64,000 nt of DNA from Gp1-AA145 sp963757135 (GTDB taxonomy: Bacteria > Acidobacteriota > Terriglobia > Terriglobales > Acidobacteriaceae): the NCBI GenBank assembly GCA_963757135.1, contig CAVWQE010000011.1, positions 186,001 through 250,000 on the forward strand. Direction: 5' to 3'. Positions 58,831 to 64,000 of the stretch are shown here, one piece after another. A program made the translations under genes and the position numbers. A model generated the notes under the pieces. The model saw only the letters and a list, made by a program, of their open reading frames with translations, did no database searches and had not been told where the DNA came from. Within the stretch, counting starts at the first letter, position 1, and each line of letters begins with the position of its first letter.

Positions 58831-59454
58831 TCAGCTTTTCGACGTTCTTCGCGAGCACTCTTGGGGGATTTGGTTCACGAGTCCACTCGTGAGTTCAATG
58901 AACAAAGGGCTCTTGCTGTTGTCTCGAGACCGTACTACCAACAAACCTGGAGTCGATGATTTCCGCTGCAATTCGGGACATGGATGGTCGGTGATGCTGC
59001 TTATTGTGGAAGACGACATTGCAAGCCTTGAGGTGATGATTGAGCTACTTTCGAGACTAGTAACCTTGGGAAGAGTATCGGCCAGCTCCAGCCACCCAAT
59101 TGAATATTCATAGCTGCTTTCAAGAGCCTTCCCCACGAGAACCTGTGCTCCATGCGGGTAGTCATCACTCCGTAAATTCGAGAGCGAGTTCCATAAACGG
59201 ACCATACAGGTGGACCTCTTCATCCGGCTGTTTCCCCTTCCAAGCTTGACCATCGCCTCCAACTTTTCTGCGATTACGGTTTCCCTCGGGTCAGCGCGAA
59301 TCTCGGGTGCGGGTAAATCGAGCAGCGTCGGATATAGAATCGTTTCCGGTGCGAGAGTAACCGCGTCGCCAAAGACGCGGAGACCCTCTCTAAACGGCTG
59401 GCGGATCAAAACACTTTGAACCAGAAAGCCGTGATCGCGAAGCTGAATGGGCAA
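58831..59454 (-). pseudogene. Degenerate AbiEii/AbiGii-type nucleotidyltransferase
   Basis: Contains a typical C-terminal core of these proteins: GDAVTLAPETILYPTLLDLP, then RETVIAEKLEAMVKLGRGNS. After NSRMK the match to the family breaks, and the rest (RLWNSLSNLRSDDYPHGAQ onward) is not recognisable. The N-terminal nucleotidyltransferase motifs (GGS..., TxDxD) are missing. It is probably a remnant, in contrast to the intact family member at 256-948. Confidence 0.6.
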
Positions 59455-59597
59455 TTGAAAGATGTTTGAACGAGCACGGCGACTTGGTCGAGTCCTAGTC
59501 AGGATCTCTTTCCCAGCCTACGTTGCCCACAACGTATTAACCGGGATGGGATCTGAGCACTTTTTCCTTGGAACGGCGGATGGGCCGTAAGCCGCGA

Positions 59598-59960
59598 TCA
59601 CATTCTCGTTGATCCTTTTTCTTCGTTGCACCACCAATGTGCCGCTTGGATATTTTCTGGGTGGTCGTCTCTCCAGGCTCCACCCATTCCCTTTGGTTCT
59701 TTGTGATCTGGTACAACGTCGTGGTAATCAGTGAAAGCCTCATCGCAGATTGCGCATATTCCGTTCTGCTCGGCAATCTTACGGTGCAATAGCTTTTTCA
59801 TTTCCGCCGGTGATCGGAGTTCGCGATACCCTCGCGGGTGATGCAGATCTTCAATATGTTGCACTCCAATTCTGATCAGCGTTACTCGTTGCATGGGCTC
59901 CCGGCCACAACAGGAAACAGATCGGTGAATCGGGCACACTTCGTTGGCACGGAGTCTCAT
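59598..59960 (-). CDS. Small HNH endonuclease-like protein (120 aa)
   Basis: A compact HNH domain: CAICDEAFTDYHDVVPDHKE (CxxC and the first His), then HPENIQAAHWWCNEEKGSTR with the Asn and final His and Cys. An additional Cys-rich N terminus (CPIHRSVSCCGREP) may be a zinc knuckle. HNH proteins are found in restriction, homing and phage systems; nothing adjacent tells which here. The start at 59960 is the only ATG that precedes all motifs. Confidence 0.75.
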   Translation of the reverse strand: MRLRANEVCPIHRSVSCCGREPMQRVTLIRIGVQHIEDLHHPRGYRELRSPAEMKKLLHRKIAEQNGICAICDEAFTDYHDVVPDHKEPKGMGGAWRDDHPENIQAAHWWCNEEKGSTRM

Positions 59961-60065
59961 GGAATTGCTCCTGGATTGCGGTGTGAAGTCTTGTTTCTTT
60001 AAAAAGGCGTGTGGTGATGCGCGGAACGGAATCTTTACTGCGGTGTCTTGCTACACTAACTTTCC

Positions 60066-60764
60066 ATGTGTGGACGCTATAGGCTCACCGCTAAAGAACG
60101 GTACCTGCGGGATCATTTCGGCATTGACGAGGATTTCTCATGGGAGCCGCGCTGGAACGTCGCACCCACGCAGCAAGTGCTGATCATCAGGCAGAACACC
60201 GCCAAAGGGCGCTCGTTTAAATTGGTGCGCTGGGGGTTAATTCCATCCTGGGCCAAGAACGCATCCATCGCCACCGGAACGATCAATGCCATGTCAGAAA
60301 CCGCCGCGGAGAAGCCGGCATTTCGGGATGCACTGAAGTCGCGACGCTGTCTGGTTCCTGCCGACGGCTTTTACGAATGGAAATCAATCGGATCCAAGCA
60401 GAAACAGCCGTTCAGCATTGGCATGATCGACGACTCTGTTTTTGCGTTCGCCGGACTGTGGGATTGTTGGCGCGATTCGAGCAGCCAACTGATCGAAACC
60501 TGCACCATCCTGACCACGCGACCGAACGCGCTGGTGACCGAGGTGCACAATCGCATGCCGGTGATCCTGCACCCAGAATCGTATGACCTCTGGCTTGATC
60601 CCAACGTGAAGGATCATTCCTTAGTTGCGCCTCTCCTGAATCCATTGGATGCCAGCCGAATGAAGAAATATCCGGTCAGCACTCGAGTGAACCGCCCCGA
60701 AAACGATGATCCCGAGTGCGCGCATGAAGTTTCAATCTCACTCGCTCAACCGACGCTGTTCTGA
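60066..60764 (+). CDS. yedK: SOS response-associated peptidase / abasic-site protein (SRAP, YedK/HMCES)
   Basis: 232 residues starting MCGRYRLTAKERYLRDHFGI; the Cys after Met is the catalytic residue that forms a thiazolidine link with abasic sites in single-stranded DNA. Other conserved parts are WNVAPTQQVLIIR, LVRWGLIPSWAK, TINAMSETAAEKPAFRDA, RCLVPADGFYEWKS and the HNRMPVIL motif with the key His. The protein guards abasic sites at replication forks. Stands alone on the plus strand; a hairpin follows it. Confidence 0.95.
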   Translation: MCGRYRLTAKERYLRDHFGIDEDFSWEPRWNVAPTQQVLIIRQNTAKGRSFKLVRWGLIPSWAKNASIATGTINAMSETAAEKPAFRDALKSRRCLVPADGFYEWKSIGSKQKQPFSIGMIDDSVFAFAGLWDCWRDSSSQLIETCTILTTRPNALVTEVHNRMPVILHPESYDLWLDPNVKDHSLVAPLLNPLDASRMKKYPVSTRVNRPENDDPECAHEVSISLAQPTLF

Positions 60765-60885
60765 TCTGTGCTCTTCAGCTCACCTTGGAACTCGCTACGC
60801 CGATACCATTCAGAATCCAGACCGACTCTCAATGAGTTGACTCGAACGGAAAACCACATTAAACGATGATTTCACGGAATTAAGG

Positions 60886-60927
60886 GCTAAAACTTCGAAT
60901 TCGTGCGATTTTGTGTCGAATTTTAGC
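60886..60927. terminator. Imperfect hairpin after the SRAP gene
   Basis: GCTAAAACTTCGA (from 60886) pairs with TCGAATTTTAGC (60916-60927) around a loop of about 18 bases; symmetrical ends AAGGGCTAAAA and TTTTAGC. It could serve as a bidirectional terminator or an operator for the next gene. Confidence 0.35.
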
Positions 60928-61195
60928 TTGCTCAAACGACTACATGATAGACAACAGATGGCCGAGTCGATTCGAGGTAGTTTTTCAGATTTGTCGCAAA
61001 CGATACGTACTCAGCAGCTTGGTCCGAAGTGACAGTTGTCATCCGATAAACGTGATCATCTGTACTGGCATGGGGCCGCAAAATCGGTGAGGATGCTCTC
61101 ATCGCGATGATAGCCAACATTTTGGCGTGGCAAGACACAGAAGGTCAGATCCCGAGATGGCTCAGATTGGTCATTTCGGCCTAAAGGAGTAACTA

Positions 61196-61624
61196 ATGCT
61201 CAATCTCAGAATTCAGCAGCTAGGAGACGTTATGATCGTCCACTGTGCGGGGCGAATCGCTTTTCCAGACGCCCGCGCATTGCGAGTTGCCTTGTTGCAA
61301 CAGCTCCGCGCCCGAACTTTGGTTCTTGATCTGGTGGACACGGTCGCAATCGATGCCGCGGGTTTGGGAGTGCTCGTTTCGGTGCGCGCTTGGGCCAAGC
61401 AAACCAATAGGGGACTGAAGTTGATGAACGTGCCCCCCAGGGTGGAACAATTGCTTCAACTGACAAATTTAAAGTCTTCCTTTGAAGTTTGTTCAGCAGA
61501 AGAGATGCTTGATCTGTTGTGTTGTGCAATTCACGAAGGTGAATCGTCGCGGCTGCAACCAGTTCTTCGAGATGGGAATGCGGTGGACCAGACATTAGGC
61601 GAGCGCACAGCCGTCAGCGCGTAA
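61196..61624 (+). CDS. STAS-domain protein (anti-sigma antagonist-like), phosphosite lost
   Basis: 142 residues: STAS core (MIVHCAGRIAFPDARALRVA, RTLVLDLVDTVAIDAAGLGV, LKLMNVPPRVEQLLQLTNL) and a C-terminal tail of about 40 residues. In SpoIIAA-like antagonists the loop reads DSSGLG and the second Ser is phosphorylated; here it is DAAGLG, so that control is absent. An AAAGGAG motif lies 6 bp upstream of the ATG. No kinase or phosphatase partner is in the neighbourhood. Confidence 0.8.
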   Translation: MLNLRIQQLGDVMIVHCAGRIAFPDARALRVALLQQLRARTLVLDLVDTVAIDAAGLGVLVSVRAWAKQTNRGLKLMNVPPRVEQLLQLTNLKSSFEVCSAEEMLDLLCCAIHEGESSRLQPVLRDGNAVDQTLGERTAVSA

Positions 61625-61857
61625 TGCACGCCCCTCCGGAGAGGCTAGTTCCCTAACTCGCGCAGCCGGATGCCGATGGTACAGTTGGAAGATAATTCTG
61701 GGCGGCCCGCGAGCAACTAGGAGGCAGTTGCGGAAATCTGGAGCTCGTACGAAACGTCAGCAGGCGGCGGTCGCTCAAGACCTTATTTTCCACAATTCCA
61801 TTCACAGATATTTCGTTTTCACGCTGACTATTACGTTGACTTCGGTGAAGCAACTGT

Positions 61858-62349
61858 TTAGTTTTGCTTGCGTCGACGGCTGAAAGGATTGGCGAAATAA
61901 AACTTGCCAACCCGAAGTAGGCTGGGTGATCTGCTCAACAGAGCAACCTGGAGAGCATCCAGACCCGAAAAAACCGACTGGTCCTGCGAGGGACAGCCGG
62001 GGTAGGGAACTGCGAAAGCAGTGATTACATCAAGGGCTGCGACGGTACATGCATCCACGCTGGTAGCTTCCTCGCAGGAGCCGACGGCTAGAGCATAACC
62101 ACAGTCGCAGCCTTTCCTATTTCCTTCCAGACAACCGCAGAAATCGCCCTCGCGTGGCGTGTTTTCGTCACGCAACTGCTTGGCTTCCTGCGCCTGGCTC
62201 ACGTCCATGCCGCCGTACTTCGCCTTCCAGGCGTAGATCGTGTGCTTCGATACCCCCATTTCCCGCGCCACGTCCTCCGCCTTCCGCCCGGCTTCTAGTT
62301 GTTTCAGCGCCCCGATCATCTGCGCCTCGGTGTGATTGCTCTTCGACAT
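61858..62349 (-). CDS. Chimeric frame: IS3 OrfA N terminus fused to a Cys-rich tail
   Basis: The first 64 residues are OrfA of the IS at 38.2 kb (TEAQMIGALKQLEAGRKAED to AKQLRDENT). At about 62157 the IS sequence stops and the frame runs on for about 100 residues of unrelated sequence with EGDFCGCLEGNRKGCDCGYA. Whether the fusion is expressed is unknown; the Cys-rich part may be a remnant of another gene. Confidence 0.45.
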   Translation of the reverse strand: MSKSNHTEAQMIGALKQLEAGRKAEDVAREMGVSKHTIYAWKAKYGGMDVSQAQEAKQLRDENTPREGDFCGCLEGNRKGCDCGYALAVGSCEEATSVDACTVAALDVITAFAVPYPGCPSQDQSVFSGLDALQVALLSRSPSLLRVGKFYFANPFSRRRKQN

Positions 62350-62414
62350 GTCCGTTCCCCTTCCTTTCGCTGAAAATCATACTCAGCTTTGTTCCGAAAG
62401 AGGGGATCAGGTCA
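62158..62414 (-). mobile_element. Truncated right end of an IS407-like element
   Basis: Right inverted repeat AGGGGATCAGGTCA (ending 62414) and orfA 5' part are nearly the same as in the complete copy at 38192-39473; the left part with orfB is missing. Confidence 0.75.
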
Positions 62415-62768
62415 GAATCATTCGCCAAGTCGGGTCGATCCGTTCTCTTCATTACGCCAGTGTGTTGACCCAGCTCTGACATCGGTCACCATCCGTATAA
62501 TCTGCGGCCAACAACAAAGGAACGAAAGTGCCGCGCGCCGGAAGGCTCGGTTCTCCCCCTCTTAGCCTTGGTCTCTTGTGGAGCACATGACAGTAGTAAC
62601 GTCGGCTTATCCATTTTGTGTTCAGTTACGGAATAGGATGCTGTGAAATGGAGGAGGCTCTTTTGGAGACGACACTCGTTTGCGTCTGAATAGAAAATCC
62701 ATCGCCGCACGGCAAGCCAACGAAAACTTGTGGCTTAATGGTTAGCCTCAGTATTCAGAGAGTCTGAC
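62415..62768. other. Upstream region of the GGDEF gene, no gene seen
   Basis: About 350 bp; open frames on the minus strand (62486-62710) show no coding signature. Likely contains the promoter of the diguanylate cyclase gene. Confidence 0.4.
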
Positions 62769-64000
62769 ATGAATACCACACAGGAGATCGAATCGTGGCG
62801 GGCGAAGCCTGGACTCCGATGGGATCTCATCGGGATGGCCCTCGCCGCCATTTTTGGAACTCTGCTGGTATTTCTTCTAGATACCGGCCACTTGGCGGAG
62901 TGGGTCGCAAAGCACAAACACACCAAGCTCGACGAAGTCGTCTTTGCCGGCATCGGTTTGTTGGTCGTGGTCGGCTTATTTTCGGCCCGAAGGTGGCTCG
63001 ACCTCTCTCGCCTTCTTGTTCGGTATGAAGAATCCCAAGAACAGGTGCGCCTTCCGGAAATAGACCGAACAAGAGAAGCCCAACAGCGTGATCTTTTTGC
63101 TGTTGGGTTGGCCCTAATCGTTTCCTTCGTTTTTGTCACCTTCTTCGATACTGGCTCAATTGCTGATTGGATCGCGAAGCACAAGGACACCAAGGTTGAC
63201 GAGGCCATCGTAAGCGGAGTCATACTGCTTTTGGGGCTACTTTTTTTCTCCATCCGGCGATGGCTTGAGCTCACCGAACAGGTCGTCCGATACAAGGCTT
63301 TGCACACAAGAACAACCAAACTGAACCGAGAGATCATGCTGCTGGGGGAATTAAGTGAGTCGTTACAATCCTGTCTCTCAGGCGAAGAAGCGTATTCCCT
63401 CATTATCGCAAGCGCGCAGGTGCTGTTTCCCGGATCGTCGGGCGCGGTCTGCATCACCGCGAGCTCCCGTGACATGGTGGACGTGGTAGCCACCTGGGGG
63501 GATGCGGCTTTGTCCGAACGACACTTTGAACCAAAAGATTGTTGGGCCCTGCGACGGGGCCGGCTTTACCGATTTCAGGCCGACCCAGCGTCCCTGCCTT
63601 GTGTTCATTTTGGAGACAGGCGTCCAGCGGGAGCCATGTGTGTACCCATGATGGCCCATGGAGAGGCTCTTGGACTCCTCTACCTCGATACCCGTTCCGA
63701 TGGTGAGTCTGATGCCGCTGCGGCTCCGGGCGAGTCCTTCAGCTCCGAGGAGCGTTTGGCGCGGACCCTCGCAGAACAATCAGCTCTCGCCCTGGCGAAT
63801 CTGAGAATGCGTGACGTTCTGAAGGTGCAGTCGATCCGCGATCCACTGACTGGTCTCTTTAATCGCCGCTACATGGAGGAGTCGCTGGATCGTGAATTGC
63901 GCCGAACTATCCGAAAGGGCTCTTCACTGGGTATCCTGATGATCGACGTCGATCATTTTAAGAGTTTGAATGACACTTTTGGCCACGAAGCCGGCGACGT
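62769..64000 (+). CDS. GAF-GGDEF diguanylate cyclase with duplicated membrane module (3' truncated by window edge)
   Basis: 410 codons visible. Two copies of a membrane module come first: a hydrophobic helix, then DTGHLAEWVAKHKHTKLDE and a helix; then again DTGSIADWIAKHKDTKVDEA and a helix, each followed by an ARRWLDL- or IRRWLEL-type linker. A GAF-like domain (about 190-350, with GSSGAVCITASS and GEALGLLYLDTR) and the start of a GGDEF domain (RDPLTGLFNRRYMEESLDRE, then LMIDVDHFKSLNDTFGHEAG) follow; the sequence stops just before the GGDEF motif. Makes cyclic di-GMP in response to a membrane or cytoplasmic signal. Minus-strand open frames across it are shadows. Confidence 0.9.
   Translation, partial: MNTTQEIESWRAKPGLRWDLIGMALAAIFGTLLVFLLDTGHLAEWVAKHKHTKLDEVVFAGIGLLVVVGLFSARRWLDLSRLLVRYEESQEQVRLPEIDRTREAQQRDLFAVGLALIVSFVFVTFFDTGSIADWIAKHKDTKVDEAIVSGVILLLGLLFFSIRRWLELTEQVVRYKALHTRTTKLNREIMLLGELSESLQSCLSGEEAYSLIIASAQVLFPGSSGAVCITASSRDMVDVVATWGDAALSERHFEPKDCWALRRGRLYRFQADPASLPCVHFGDRRPAGAMCVPMMAHGEALGLLYLDTRSDGESDAAAAPGESFSSEERLARTLAEQSALALANLRMRDVLKVQSIRDPLTGLFNRRYMEESLDRELRRTIRKGSSLGILMIDVDHFKSLNDTFGHEAGD

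Noticed and set aside
62735..63493. 252-codon minus-strand open frame
   Set aside because: Antisense to the diguanylate cyclase, whose membrane, GAF and GGDEF motifs are clear on the plus strand.

Overview
The window looks like a piece of an Acidobacteriota chromosome (Terriglobia/'Koribacter'-like soil bacterium). The support is the combination of an orphan FtsX/MacB-type permease with a PadR regulator next to it, a large Oar-like TonB-dependent receptor with a carboxypeptidase-regulatory domain, an ASPIC/UnbV-FG-GAP protein coupled to a TPR lipoprotein-like gene, a sedolisin (S53) peptidase, and the high-GC codon use of the long genes. No rRNA, tRNA or CRISPR array was recognised.

Layout. 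0-15 kb is a mixed region: an AbiEii-type toxin pair entering from the left edge, an alpha/beta hydrolase, a decayed sensor-kinase end, the permease/PadR pair, a decayed copy of a family-B DNA polymerase, an S53 peptidase, a sigma/anti-sigma pair, a run of very small hypothetical genes and a tandem PilZ protein. 15.4-22.1 kb is a cassette-like stretch of short unrelated genes (small membrane proteins, an OB-fold protein, a YkuD transpeptidase, a cysteine-less thioredoxin fold). They are punctuated by at least seven plus-strand copies, and one minus-strand copy, of a motif of about 28 bp; one copy is split by a group IIC-like intron and another by a 146-bp MITE. 22.1-31.4 kb holds a GmrSD-type (DUF262/DUF1524) nuclease and, next to it, the most interesting locus: a solo Cas1 with a zinc ribbon and C-terminal HTH, divergently arranged from an operon encoding an HNH-like protein and a family-B exonuclease-polymerase. 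Cas1 + PolB + HNH + HTH is the gene content of casposons; no inverted termini could be found by eye, so this is a casposon-like candidate and not a demonstrated element.

32.5-38 kb carries an RHS-repeat protein ending in a colicin E5-like tRNase with an overlapping putative immunity gene. 38.2-39.5 kb is a complete IS3-family (IS407-like) insertion with a 4-bp target duplication; a natural empty version of its target repeat is at 15.2 kb. 39.8-40.4 kb is an antitoxin with a truncated PIN-type toxin. 40.6-58.8 kb is a sugar-utilisation neighbourhood: PocR/AraC regulator, SDR dehydrogenase, secreted GH36-like alpha-galactosidase, TonB-dependent receptor, UnbV/TPR pair, beta-helix protein, aldose-epimerase-like protein, two half-size EamA transporters, zinc alcohol dehydrogenase and an enolase-superfamily dehydratase. 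These fit uptake and oxidative breakdown of a galactoside-like sugar. The last 5 kb has a decayed AbiEii gene, a small HNH protein, a YedK/SRAP protein, a STAS protein without its phosphorylatable serine, a second truncated IS407-like end, and a GAF-GGDEF diguanylate cyclase running off the right edge.
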